64,000 bases of DNA, from the NCBI RefSeq assembly GCF_954871325.1, contig NC_088779.1:26026869-26090868 (forward strand), in the 5' to 3' direction. Source of the DNA: Gordionus sp. m RMFG-2023. Lineage: Eukaryota > Nematomorpha > Gordioida > Chordodea > Parachordodidae. The position numbers were made by a program, and so were the translations under genes. Under the pieces are notes generated by a model that was given only the letters and a program-made list of their open reading frames with translations, made no database searches and was not told where the DNA came from. Position 1 is the stretch's first letter; the number at the start of each line of letters is the position of its first letter. This document shows positions 1 through 11,329 of the stretch, piece after piece.

Positions 1-583
1 ATATAAAAAATTTATGTTTTTTTTAAAACTCGAAATAGAAAACGCTTACCAATTTGGGCGTTACCATTTAAGATACGATATATTGAAATGAAACGCCAAA
101 CGAAAACGTTTCAATTTATGATCACTATTATGGTTCAACTAGCCAAAAATATAAAGTTTTTTTTAAAAAAATAATAAAATCATAATTTAGATATAGGGCT
201 AAAAAAAATAATTCCGCTAAAAAAAATAAAATCAAAAATTATTTATTTTCATATATGTTTCGCGATAGATTTAGAAATGTTTTTTTTTTAATTAATAGAA
301 AATATATGCATTAAAAAAATTTTTTTTTTTAGCAGAAACCTGTATAGGTTCTGAGTTTTAGGCATGGCCTGGATTTTAAAAGCCCCCGATTTTTCGCAAT
401 TTTTATTGTTTCTGAAGGAAATAGATCTACAGACATGAGGCTGAACATATCTATCATAAAGTGTAATTATGTAAGCTTAAATGGCAGTCTTCTCTCCACA
501 GATCTTCGCTAGGCTTACTCTTCCTTCCTTATTCTTCTCATTTTACGCATATTTCATCTTTATTTTTTTTTTAAAAATAGATT
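1..583. other. AT-rich stretch with a MITE fragment, no gene
   Basis: No coding exon is visible. Positions about 45-125 carry GCGTTACC / AACGCCAAACG-type sequence resembling the MITE family seen complete at 10818-11234 and 21786-22000, here partial. The rest is A/T homopolymer-rich. Confidence 0.4.
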
Positions 584-805
584 AAGAGGTGAACCCTAAC
601 CCGGGTTCCAGAATTCAAAATTGTTTGGCCGGGCCTAACCACAGACCAAACAGAGATCGATTTAAGGAAAACTCATTGAACCCGGGGTAATAGATCTGGG
701 GCGGTTTCGGACCCCTCTTAAAAAATCGGTTTCGATTAAGTTCCTGTTATCGAAATTTTTACTAAATTTAAAATTTTTGAACCCGTGTTCGGGTTCACAC
801 CCTTG
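584..805. mobile_element. Short inverted-repeat element (MITE), GGTGAACCC ends
   Basis: The left end reads AAGAGGTGAACCCTAACCCG and the right end, reverse-complemented, reads CAAGGGTGTGAACCCGAACA, so the ends form imperfect terminal inverted repeats of about 24 bp. The interior is A/T-rich with further GGGTTCGG-like islands and no coding capacity beyond a chance 65-codon frame. A duplicated target site is not obvious. The minisatellite at 4586-4865 uses similar GGGTTCG words and may derive from this family. Confidence 0.5.
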
Positions 806-1440
806 TATTATAGGGCAATTATTAAAATATTTTCTGATTATTTTTCTAAAAAAATCCAAATTTTAATAAGCGATACGAACCGAAAAGAACCGGTGTAACG
901 TGTGAAAGTGATCTATGAGATTTCGAAATCTCACGCAATCAAAATCCCACGGATGGGTTGTGAGATTTTGATTTAAATGGCCTCCAATGTTTTTGAAGTG
1001 ATAAATCTAAAGCAAAAATTCTCATGACATGAATTCAAATATTAATAATATAATATAGATATAATAGTAGTATTATTATAATCTATGTTTTAGAATAATA
1101 TTTTAATAACGCTTTGCAAGAGATATATTGTTTCATAGAGCTCATCTTTTTTTAAGATTATTAAGTCGAATAATGAGAGATGTAAAATCAAGGAACATCA
1201 TTAAAGTTAAGGATATAAAATATAATATAGAGACAAACACCTAACTTAATTATAATATATGTTTAGAAAAATATTTTAATAACGCTTTGCAAGTATATTG
1301 TTTCATTTCAGGAGCTCATCTTTATTTTAACATCATTGAAGTTAACGATATAATATCATTTCTCTTTTTAATATATATGAATTTAAATAAATAGTAGATT
1401 ATTTATAATATTATATACTAATAAAATGAAGTAATATATG
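806..1440. other. AT-rich intergenic, local duplication
   Basis: No gene seen. Two similar stretches (about 1065-1160 and 1245-1330) share an AATAATATTTTAATAACG / CTTTGCAAG / TTGTTTCAT arrangement, a diverged direct repeat about 180 bp apart. Confidence 0.35.
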
Positions 1441-1520
1441 TGTTGTTGTGTAGCCTTGTTGGTAAGAGTTATATTACCTACCCTCAAAATGCAGGTTCAA
1501 ATACATGTACATCTCTTTTT
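1441..1520 (+). ncRNA. tRNA-like / tRNA-derived SINE remnant
   Basis: A box-like TAGCCTTGTTGGTAAGAG is followed about 30 bases later by a B box-like GGTTCAAATAC and then a T-run (CTCTTTTTTT) that could stop Pol III. Acceptor and anticodon stems do not pair convincingly, so this is more likely a tRNA pseudogene or SINE head than a working tRNA. Confidence 0.35.
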
Positions 1521-2962
1521 TTAAAAAATTGTTTTGCTTTTTTTATTTATCTTGTATAATATCTAAAAAGCCCATGCCGCTCATCTATAGTTTGTATTTT
1601 ATATTTTTAGTCTGCATTTCATCGCCTAATGTTCAAAATTATTTTAATTCCTAGTTTAGCTCTTTATTTATTTTAATGTTTTTTAAATTAAACATTTCAT
1701 AATATGGAACTATTATTTTTAATAAATTTCGCCTGAAAAATATCAAAAGTTCTACCGTCAAGGCCCACCCATTTTTGAAAATATTTTAAAAGCCCGAACA
1801 CACCCATTCAAAGTATGGACGGGCGGGTGAAAAAAATTATCATTTAGTAATAGGGAAAAGATCCTTACTAACATGCTAAATTACAGAACTGAAATTTTTA
1901 AAATAATATTGTAAAACAAGTTTTTAGTAGGTCCAAAACCAAATATTCCGATCCCATGATTATTAAGTTCCTCCTCAGATTTCTTATACAAGGAACATCT
2001 TCTCGATAGACATTAATTTGACAAATTTCCAAATATTACAGAAAATTTACTAGAGACAAACCGTCTTTTCTCCCTCTAAATATCAGTACCCACCCTCTGT
2101 AAACACTGCGAAGAATAAGTAAGATAATTTCTTAGTCTAAATGGTTAATCGTAATGTTTATGCTGAATTGGGTCACCAATATTAAAATAAGCTTCATTTG
2201 GCATTAACGAAAGAATCGAAAAAATAAACGAAGAACTTTATTGATATAAATATTTATACATAATTTTAAATTTAATAAAAACATAAAAAAATATAATTAT
2301 TATCAAATGTTGCACATCATAATGAATATATTTAATTATATTTACTACAACTTTCATGAAAAAATATATCAGGCCGAATATAAATTATAAAGAATGAAAT
2401 ATATTTATATATTTTTTATATTAAAAATAAATAAATTTTAATAAAAATATATTAAATAATGATGGAAGATAAATGATTGCAATCTGAAACATTTTCAAAA
2501 TGGTTTCCTCCATTTTTTTAATATAAATAAAAATATTAAATATTTTTTATATTATCGCGACGCGAATATAAAAAGGGTCATATCGGGTTCATATAAAATT
2601 ATCATTATATTTTATATATGTAAAAATTGGTGTATTTAACATTGTAGCCATTGCCCTGACTTCTGTGTCAGAAGCCCATATCCGCCCTGTCACAACATTA
2701 TTTAAGACATAAATTTTTACATTTTTTGTTTATGACGTAAATAAACCTTTTCCATCTCAAATGTTAGCATAAATTGTGCTAACCATTGCCTGAGAATAAT
2801 ATGTGAATTTTGAACCCCAGTGATCTCTAAACTAATAGCCCTAAATTATATAAAGCAGAATAAAATGAAATTTTATATTAAAAACAATTCCCATCACCTT
2901 CAATTTTCTCCAGGATGGTGGGTTCACCAAGTTGTTTCCCATAGTCTACATCACGAAAATAA
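1521..2962. other. Intergenic, nothing recognised
   Basis: AT-rich, no exon-like frame. A few CGGGC words near 1800 suggest an eroded MITE. Confidence 0.4.
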
Positions 2963-3875
2963 ATGCTTTTATTATAAATAATGCATTGCCTTTGATTTTG
3001 GTTCCCAAAATTGGCTTGATGATGAAAATAATCCACATGATGCGGAGTTTGAGTCCCCCATAGGTATTGTATTTCGATATATATAGAATTATTTTAAAAT
3101 GCTTTTATTATAAATAATGCATTGCCTTTAGATATTGGTTCCCAAAATTGGCTTGATGATGAAAATAATCCACACAATGCGTAGTTTGTCGATTCAAAGT
3201 CCCCCATAGGTTTTGGGAGGCTTCAGACCATATATTTAACATGATATTTTTTCCATGCCTTTGTTGTAGGAAAAAAATATCTAGGGACACTTTCTAATTT
3301 ATTTATTATCAAAATATCATCCAAATCAGTATACGTAATAAATTAAAAAATAAATCAAATATATATATCAGAAATAATATTACATATGTGAGTCTTTGGA
3401 TTGATAAAATCCATGTCAAGCTGAATATTTTTATCTTCAAGACCAACATTTTGGGAACTAGTACCTTGATCTTCATTTTGATGTGCTGCTTTATTATATT
3501 AAAAACATTTAAAAATTATATATTCGAAATACAATACCTATGGGGGACTTTGGATCGACAAACTGCGCATCATGTGGATTATTTTCATCATCAAGCCAAT
3601 TTGGGAACCAATATCTAAAGGCAATGCATTATTTATAATAAAAAGCATTTAAAAATAATTATAATATATATCCGAAATACAATACCTATGGGGGCCTTTG
3701 GTTCGACAAACTGCGCATCATGTGGATTATTTTCATCATCAAGCCATAAAGGCAATGCATTATTTATAATAAAAGCATTTTAAAATAATTCTAATATATA
3801 TCCGAAATTCAATACCTATTGGGGACTTGGATCGACAAACTCCGCATCATGTGGATTATTTTCATCAAGCCCTAC
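2963..3875. repeat. Array of ~135-bp units in two opposed orientations
   Basis: Units near 2963-3098 and 3099-3236 carry GGCTTGATGATGAAAATAAT with CCCCCATAGG. Units near 3530-3650, 3660-3780 and 3780-3875 carry the reverse complement (ATTATTTTCATCATCAAGCC with CCTATGGGGG). A more diverged copy lies between them (3390-3520). The array is therefore two copies facing three, able to fold back on itself. Short ORFs across it (60 and 76 codons) are side effects of the repeat. It abuts the gypsy relic at 3876. Confidence 0.7.
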
Positions 3876-4525
3876 TGGAATGTTCTGTGAACTTTCTCAA
3901 CCAAACCATTTGCTTGTGGGTGGGTAGGCTGAGGTTATTATGGAATTATGTACAAACATTGTTACAGAATTCCCTACCTTGATCATTAATCTGAATCTTT
4001 AAAATATATATTTTTTTTTATTAAATTTAAAAAAAATATGCATTAATAGATTAATAAAATTCAAATAAGTTAAAATTGGTATTTTTAATTTTATTACTTC
4101 ATAACATTGGTGAGAGGAATAGCATATGGCACATAAAATATATTTATAATTCTCTTTAGATTCTGGCATCTGGATTAAATCAATGCCAATTTGATACCAA
4201 GATTTTGAACCACTTTAATATTGTGCAACACATTTGAAGTTTTATCAAAACCACTGCTTTATTTTTGACAAACCTCACAGGATTTGATAAACTCCCTAAT
4301 GTCTTTATAGCTGCCCAACCAATAAAAGCTGTAAAAAATTAAATAAGATAATATTGCATATTTTTACTTTTCCCTTATTATCTGATTAGTTTTATTAATC
4401 CCCAGATGCCCTCCCATAGCTATACCTGGAACTGTAGATACACCTCCCTCATGTATTCTTTTAATGATATTTTTTTGTTCATCTTTTGTCCATAAAACCT
4501 TTCTTCTAAAATAATGTATCGTTTA
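3876..4525 (-). pseudogene. Ty3/gypsy-like integrase relic
   Basis: On the minus strand, with stops and frameshifts, there is an HHCC zinc-binding region: an H near a G-G-V run, then GGHLGINKT, then REFIKSCEVCQK. This is followed by sequence resembling the integrase core (DQGREF, then a decayed NG-LVE-like stretch). Order and spacing match the integrase part of LTR-retrotransposon Pol. No LTR, reverse transcriptase or RNase H was found beside it, so this is an isolated old fragment. Gypsy rather than BEL is inferred from general motif style, not from a tree. Confidence 0.6.
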
Positions 4526-4585
4526 AATAATATATCATTAAAATATATATAAAATAATATTTAAGTTTATAAATTTGTTGCGTAG

Positions 4586-4865
4586 AACCCGGGTTCGAGA
4601 CTTTTTCCCAAACTCGGGTTCTGGACACATTTTTCCAAACCCGGGTTCGAGACTTTTTCCCAAACTCGGGTTCTGGACACATTTTTCCAAACCCGGGTTC
4701 GAGACTTTTTCCCAAACTCGGGTTCTGGACACATTTTTCCAAACCCGGGTTCGAAACTTTTTCCCAAACTCGGGTTCTGGACACATTTTTCCAAACCCGG
4801 GTTCGAGACTTTTTCCCAAACTCGGGTTCGGGACACATTTTTCCAAACCCGGGTTCGAGACTTTT
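4586..4865. repeat. 52-bp minisatellite (~5 copies)
   Basis: The word CTGGACAC recurs at 4621, 4673, 4725, 4777 and (as CGGGACAC) 4829, giving an exact 52-bp period. Each unit is two similar 26-bp halves (GGGTTCGAGACTTTTT and GGGTTCTGGACACATTTT). Because 52 is not a multiple of 3 and the unit lacks stops in several frames, overlapping ORFs of 89-127 codons appear on both strands; these are not genes. Copies are nearly identical, so the array is young or homogenised. Confidence 0.9.
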
Positions 4866-5205
4866 TTTGGAACCCTAGTTCAGGGCTCTTTTTTCCCTAA
4901 ACCCGGACATGACTCAAGCATAGTATTTTTTTTGAGGTTTGATTCAAGTCGGGTTTAAATTTTTAAATATGATATCCTTCAATTTCGTGAAATTGTTATA
5001 TTTTAAAATTCCTGCAAGAGGCGCCAATATATTTTCTATATGTAGAATATTTTTAAAATTTTTTCTATATTTTAAATAAATTCGGGTCGGACTTTTCGGG
5101 ACAAATAAAAAAAAATTGTTCGTGATCGGGCCGGGCCGGACAAATGTTTTCATAATTTCATACCGGGTCAGTCTTGAAAAAAGTATGCCCGATTTAGATC
5201 ACGAA
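4866..5205. mobile_element. Eroded GGCCCGG-type MITE
   Basis: AAGTCGGGTT near 4944, GGTCGGACTTTTCGGG near 5085, CGGGCCGGGCCGGAC near 5127 and a GATTTAGATCACGAATT end near 5190 resemble the family seen at 6425 and 17359. Boundaries are approximate. Confidence 0.4.
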
Positions 5206-6424
5206 TTGAAATATATTTTTTTTATCAGCTGAGCCCTGACTGGATTAAACCTGTCTGGACCTGGCTGAACCAAAAAAAATTCCTAACCCGTGCCTAATCC
5301 GGCGAAAGTTTCCTTTTTTTTCACATCCAGGCTTGTTCCCTTAAATTTAAAAATGGATCCGGTACTTAGATATTTAAAGCAGCTAGATCTACCTTGAATT
5401 CTAGTCGCGATTCGATGATTTAACTGAGATTTCTAAATCTGATAGATTTTAATAAATAATATCTCATAAAAGAAATAGTTTAAATGCGATCGCAATCACG
5501 CCACTATGAATTCAGGTTAGGCGATAAGAACGAGAGAAAAGTTTGAAAAGAAAAAGAAGAAATAGAATCTTGATCATAAATATCCACATATAATTTACAT
5601 TTAAATTTTTTTATAAAAAACGTTAAAGCACAAAGGAATGGTTGATTTTATTAAATTTATATTTCTTAATCTCTCTTGTAAGGTTGCGAATTAGATAAGG
5701 ATTTATTTTTAAAAATGATAATATGAGAGAAAGAATTTTTTTAAAAAATATATTTTTATTTAATATTGTCAACATATTGATTAGGCAAAATGTCATTACA
5801 TTATAGACATATCTAAATAGCAATTCTATTGAAAATTTTTTTAAAAAAAAAAAGTTGTATACCCGGATGTACTAAAAAAATCTGTTATTGATATGCTGCG
5901 CTATAGACCATACGTGACTAGAATTTGCTTTTGAAATTGTTGTTCAAGGTGCAACCTTTCTCGCAGTCAGGAATCGAGGGACTTGAGTACTATAGTTGGG
6001 TAGTTACTATATTTTTTTTAGCCGGCTAAAAAATCGGTCAAACAGAGTTTTTAGCCGAAAAATATCACTTTAGCTATCGGGGCTTTTCCTAAAAATATAG
6101 ATGCTCAAATTTGAAAAGAAACCTAGTATAAAAATTAAAACGTCTTAATGTTAACAAATTTTCTCCAATACGCCCCTGTAGATTGAGCCAATTTCTCCAT
6201 TACACAACTACACTGAAGTACCCTGTCTTTATCAACGCTTTCGAAACTTTGACCAATTGTTGAGCAAAAGTTTTTCGTAATTTATTAAATGACTGATTTA
6301 TTCCTATTACTTTCGCATATACAATTTTTTATTATAAAATTACGAAATTAAATCGTATATAACACATTTTAAATTTGACATATAAGCGTAAATTTGAAAA
6401 AAAAATTACACTATAGATAGATAT
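5206..6424. other. Intergenic, nothing recognised
   Basis: AT-rich, no exon-like frame. CCGGACCTGG-like words at 5230-5310 may be another MITE trace. Confidence 0.35.
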
Positions 6425-6846
6425 TAGAGATCTGCAAAGTTAGGCCCGGCCCGTACCCGGCCCGAATGGGCTTCTGGCCGGGCTCGGGCATAATTCTATT
6501 TAAAATAATCGGGTTCGGGCCGGGCCTAATATTTTTAAAAAATTTTGGGTCGGGTCGGACCTTGGAAATTTTATTAAATATATCCAAATTTATCAATTTT
6601 ATATTGAATTTTTTATGTAAAATAAAAATTTTTGATTTAATTTATTGAAACTAAACGCTATATAACATATGTCTTTTATTTTAAGTAATTATAAAAATTA
6701 ATTTCTATATTTAAATAAAATCGGGCCTGGCCGGGCCATAAATTTTTTAAAAATAAATTTCGGGTTCGGACCGAACCGGCAAAACATTTTAAAAAAAATT
6801 TCGGGCCGGGCCAGGCTTGAAAAATTAGGCCCGATGCAGATCACTA
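6425..6846. mobile_element. GGCCCGG-type MITE, hAT-like ends
   Basis: The left end TAGAGATCTGCAAAGTTAGG and right end (reverse complement) TAGTGATCTGCATCGGGCCT form imperfect inverted repeats. The interior alternates TTTTTTAAAAA with CGGCCCGG or CGGGCCGG blocks and codes for nothing. Flanks share TAGATAT, consistent with a decayed 8-bp target duplication. Confidence 0.65.
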
Positions 6847-9463
6847 ATTAGATATCCTAATTTTAAAATTATCTAACGCGCGTATATAGTTATTTTCTCG
6901 CTTCCCCTGTTAATTAATTAATACTTTTTTTAAATAATATATTTTTGAAACGGATATTTACAAAATAAATTTATTTTTTATTTATTTTTAAATTAAAAAA
7001 ATTCTTTATATTATTTATCACTAAATCGACAAAAACTTGTTTTCAAATTTAATTAGAAGCTATATCTTTTTTTTTTGATAAAATTATTACGAACTGGTAG
7101 AAAAAAAAGGATGGGTGGGGTAGGGGAGTGTAGGAACGATTCTCTTTAATCCGGATCCCCCGAATCCGCTATTTATGAGGATAAATAAGTTTGTATTTGG
7201 GGATGGGGGGGGGTCTAAAGAAGTTAATAGGGATCATCGATATCGGAAGTTATTTCTATTTGTAGTATATATATACCTGAGCTTTCACAATAACAATTGC
7301 TATATAATTTTTTTTTACCAATTTTAAATTATATTGTGATTATCTTTTCTTAATTCTTTTTTTTTAGTAAGTGGGCAGCAGGCAAAAGAAAATCTCCTTT
7401 ACTGGATAAATGATAAATACGAATTATGATTTTTATTTTTTTTGATAAAAAAAATTCCGGTTAGGGTCCACCTCTTCGTATGAACAATGAACATGTATGA
7501 AAAAACGTCAAATGACCTAAAATGGCCACAAATATATTTGAATCGATTATAAATTTGTATAATTTTGAAACGCTGAAACAGATTTGACGAATAAATTAAA
7601 AAATGCTTTTTATTTTATATTATTATTTAAATAGCTAAATGGTAATTAATATTTATATTAATACAAGACCAGTATATACTAAAAAATAAATTGCAGATAA
7701 TTTACAATATTTTAGCAAACTCTTAATACTATTGTATATAAATATATCTTTGATATAATATTAATAAAATTTATTATCAAATATCTGATAATAAAAATTT
7801 TAATTAATATATAAAAATGCAATCTCCTTTTTTTTTGCATGATAATGTATAAATTGAATTAAATATTTGTTAGAATAGATAATTAATCAAACTATGTTGA
7901 ACCATTTGATTGTTAGAATTGTTTTGAATAATATCTTTGTTTGATATAAATATCTAAATGATACTATTTACTTGGAGTAATGGTATTTCTGTTATGGGCA
8001 TCTATTTCTTCCAAGACTTCTTGGTTCATAACTTTGTTAAAAATAGTTATACCAATATAATTAAAATTTACTTGGACTATTTGTGTTATCCAAAACTGGA
8101 CCTTGTAGATTAATGGCTTTGAAAAATTATTGTAAATATTAATTTGACATTTTACTTTGGAATTCTGCAGTACATACATTTGATACTATAATATAAATAC
8201 ACAAGCATTAATTCAGTAATTAAGGATATAATTTAAGATAAAATATTAATCAAAATTATTTACTTTGGATTGGTTTGCAAGTTTCTAAATGTTTTATGGT
8301 GATGCTAAATTGAGTAACATTAAGTTTAGCAACAATCTTTATTATGTTTAGTTTTCTTAAAAATATAAATTATTATATATGAAAATTAAATAATATATTA
8401 ATTTCTAAATTTATAAGCTTTGATATTTGTTGATCTATTGGAAATTTTGGGAATCAATTGAAAATTTTGGGAATCAATTGGAAATACGACAAAACACCTA
8501 TTAAAAAAAATACGAACTAGAGGGACGATACCGAATTATTAAATATTTAAAAAAATTTATCTGATGCACCATATATTCATGTGTGCACAACATTATAGGG
8601 CTAGGCGTTGATTAATCACGTATAGCGTAAATATTTATTTGGGGAAGAAAGTATATTTTGGAGCGAGCTGGGGAAACGTAATGTTCCGAACTACAACCTT
8701 GTATTTTAAATTAAGGGTTGAAAATCTTTTATCGATTTTTCTTTGGAGCCTCCCCAGTGATACACTAACCTTCACAATCTCAGGTGGCTCAAATTTTTAA
8801 AGATGGCTTTAAAAAAAAATTCCCTTCACCTTCCTCTCTTATTGGTGCAACTGAACCTCCCCTAAATCTTTCTTTCGTTATATTTTTTTAAGACTAAACA
8901 TTGAACGTCACGTAATTTTTTTTTAATGGAAGCATCTCCTCTTGCATATATTAGATTTAGAGATCTCTCAATCACTGCCACCTAACCGAATACGATACCT
9001 AAAAATAATGCAATATATAATTTATCAATATTATTCATTTTTTTAAATATTTTATTTATCATTTTTATCATTTTTATAATGAAATTATGAAGTTTATAAA
9101 GGTATATTTTTAAAAAAAAAATAAAAGAAGATAATAAGAAAATAAAAATTAACAAACAACAATCTTTCATTTTTAACACTTTAAGTTATATTAAATTTTT
9201 ATCAATATATATTTGTATCCTGCATAAATGTAGACTCAATTTTAAATAAATAAAAAATTCTGAAGGTTAACTACCATTTTAAGTATCAACTTAGTGTTGT
9301 CAAAAGGCCCGATTTGGGTCGATTTTTAAAAATGGCCCGATTAAGATTTTAGCTCAAATAATATTGATCATAGCATCTTGATTTGTCAAATACATGTCCC
9401 AAGTATTTCTGCCAGCTTATGTGCAAAATTTTTAGGCTTGCATAATGTTATTTTGGTATCAAC
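6847..9463. other. Intergenic, small repeats only
   Basis: No exon with plausible splice sites was found. A G-run sits near 7206 and a direct repeat of GGAAATTTTGGGAATCAATT at 8440-8480. Positions 9290-9460 look like one end of a TAGTGTTGTC-type MITE, cut by the element at 9464. A 71-codon minus ORF at 7964-8179 has no recognisable family and is not called. Confidence 0.35.
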
Positions 9464-9678
9464 TAGTGTTGTTAACGGCTAAATTTGAGTCGATTTAAAA
9501 AAACGGATAACTCATTATTTTATCCAGAAAAAAATATTATGCAAGCCTAAAGATTTTGCTCTTAGATGGCACATGAGATTGAACATTTATTGGCGATGCT
9601 TGGGCAAAATTTTCCTGGATATAATGTTGAGTTAGCCGTTTTTTAAAATCGACCCGAATCCGTCTTTTTAACGACACT
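9464..9678. mobile_element. hAT MITE, TAGTGTTGTTAA family
   Basis: Ends TAGTGTTGTTAACGGC and (reverse complement) AGTGTCGTTAAAAAGAC are inverted repeats. An exact 8-bp duplication GTATCAAC lies at 9456-9463 and 9679-9686. The interior holds the family's inner marks: a TATCCAG end-word on one side and GTTGAGTTAGCCGTT on the other. The 8-bp duplication supports the hAT superfamily. Confidence 0.8.
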
Positions 9679-10044
9679 GTATCAACCACAGGTTTCAATT
9701 AAAATAAAAGTTTCTGCCGATATTATATATAATTATCTACATTTCTTATAATTATTGATCCTTATTATAGATTATATTATTATTATGATCAATATTAATT
9801 TTATTTTTTTTTCAAACAAAATATTTATCCACCAAAATTATCGGTATTTATATTAAAAATGAGTCGATTGGATTAATCTTTCTGCTATAACAATTGACTC
9901 TTATTTTTCTTATAATCCTTTCTTTTTCCTATTCACTTATTTTTTTGAATTCATTTCATCCATCCCTATGTTTAGATTATAATTAATTTTAAAAAAAATA
10001 TAATACAAGTCACCCAAATAAAAATTTCACGATTATTATTAATT

Positions 10045-10270
10045 GTGGGAGAATCCGAATAGCTCCTACAGTTTTAGCGTAACTCATTATTTTAGATAGA
10101 AAATTAGTGCCTAAGTCTTTAGATCGCAAATGGGTGTCAAACCTTAGTACCATTCATGACCAAAATTTTTAAGGTTTGCGTAATATTTTTTTTCTGTATA
10201 AAATATTGAGTTAGCCATGTTTTTTTTTAAAAAAATCGGCTCAAATCGAGCCGTTTAACAAAACTTATAA
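10045..10270. mobile_element. Decayed hAT MITE, same family
   Basis: Contains GCGTAACTCATTATTTTAGA on the left, and on the right ATATTGAGTTAGCCATG with CGGCTCAAATCGAGCCGTTT then AACAAAACTT. This matches the inner and right parts of the 9464 and 44720 elements. The left terminus is eroded. Confidence 0.5.
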
Positions 10271-10817
10271 ACAAAAATCTTTACTTCTCTCCCCCCCCCC
10301 CCCCACACTCCTTTTGACACGTAATTATACTATCATTATCATGTTTAAAATAATAACACCAATTAAAAGCAAGAAACTTTATAAAAATGGGGAAGTCGAT
10401 ATGAAACACGGGAACAAGCCCATACCGATATGAGTAAAAATCCGGCTCTCCGATATTTAAAAACTAGATTATACATATATATTTTTTTGGTCTAAATCAA
10501 TCCAGTTTACGGTAAAATAAGCTTTATCGATTAACTTGTTACTCGCGAATGCCATTTAAAATACCGGTTTAAAGGTCCAGGTTCGGTTTGAATCCCTGGG
10601 ATTAATTGAAGCGCTCAGATTTTTTTAAAAATAATTACGAATAAATTTTTTAAATAATCAAGGATAATTTTTTGTATATTTTTATCAGACTTTATTTTTT
10701 ATAATTTTTCAGTAGAAATATTTAATCACAAGAAATTTTTGGTGGTTTAATTATTTTTCCTACTTAAATGAATATAGTTTAAATGTTCATTTTTTTTAAA
10801 ATTTACCTCAAATTATT

Positions 10818-11234
10818 TATAGTGCACACAAATTAAGCATTTACGTTTCGCCGTAATTTTTTAATAAAAAACGTAACGCATCCCTTGTTTAAATTGAGGT
10901 TGCCTTTTTATTAATATCGTCGATTCAAAATTTATAAATTCTATAAAAAAAGGATTTATCTTTGAAATTTTTATTATCGTCTGCCTTCTTATTTCATTAA
11001 TTTCTAAATATTCCCTTTCAGGATTATAAGTAAGTTATTTATATTACATATTATATAATATTACAAAGCGAAGAATAAAAAAAAGTAATGAAAAAACAAA
11101 CCTATTTGCGTTTTTTTAAAAATTGTTGCTAACGCCAAACGGTAATTTTACCAATTTGCACGAGGCCATTTGAAATACATTATTTGCCCTTGCAACGCAG
11201 CGTTTGAAACGCTCAATTTGTGCGCGCCATTATA
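10818..11234. mobile_element. MITE with GCACAAATTGAGCGTTTC-type ends
   Basis: Left end TATAGTGCACACAAATTAAG and right end (reverse complement) TATAATGGCGCGCACAAATT are imperfect inverted repeats about 30 bp long. The interior includes CGCCAAACGGTAA. A second copy with similar ends lies in an OXR1 intron (21786-22000) and a partial one in an ELP3 intron (38253-38408). Superfamily unassigned. Confidence 0.6.
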
Positions 11235-11329
11235 CTTTTTTTTTATCTGGGGGGGGGGATATAAGTCTTAAGGGGTTAAGCTTGTTATTTTTTTGGCATC
11301 TATTTGCGATAAAATTAAAACTAATTTAA

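Noticed and set aside
4506-4958. Overlapping 89-127 codon ORFs on both strands
   Set aside because: Produced by the 52-bp minisatellite whose unit is open in many frames; the peptides are pure repeats.
10560-10605. B box-like GGTTTGAATCCCTGGG suggesting a tRNA
   Set aside because: No A box at proper distance and no cloverleaf stems.
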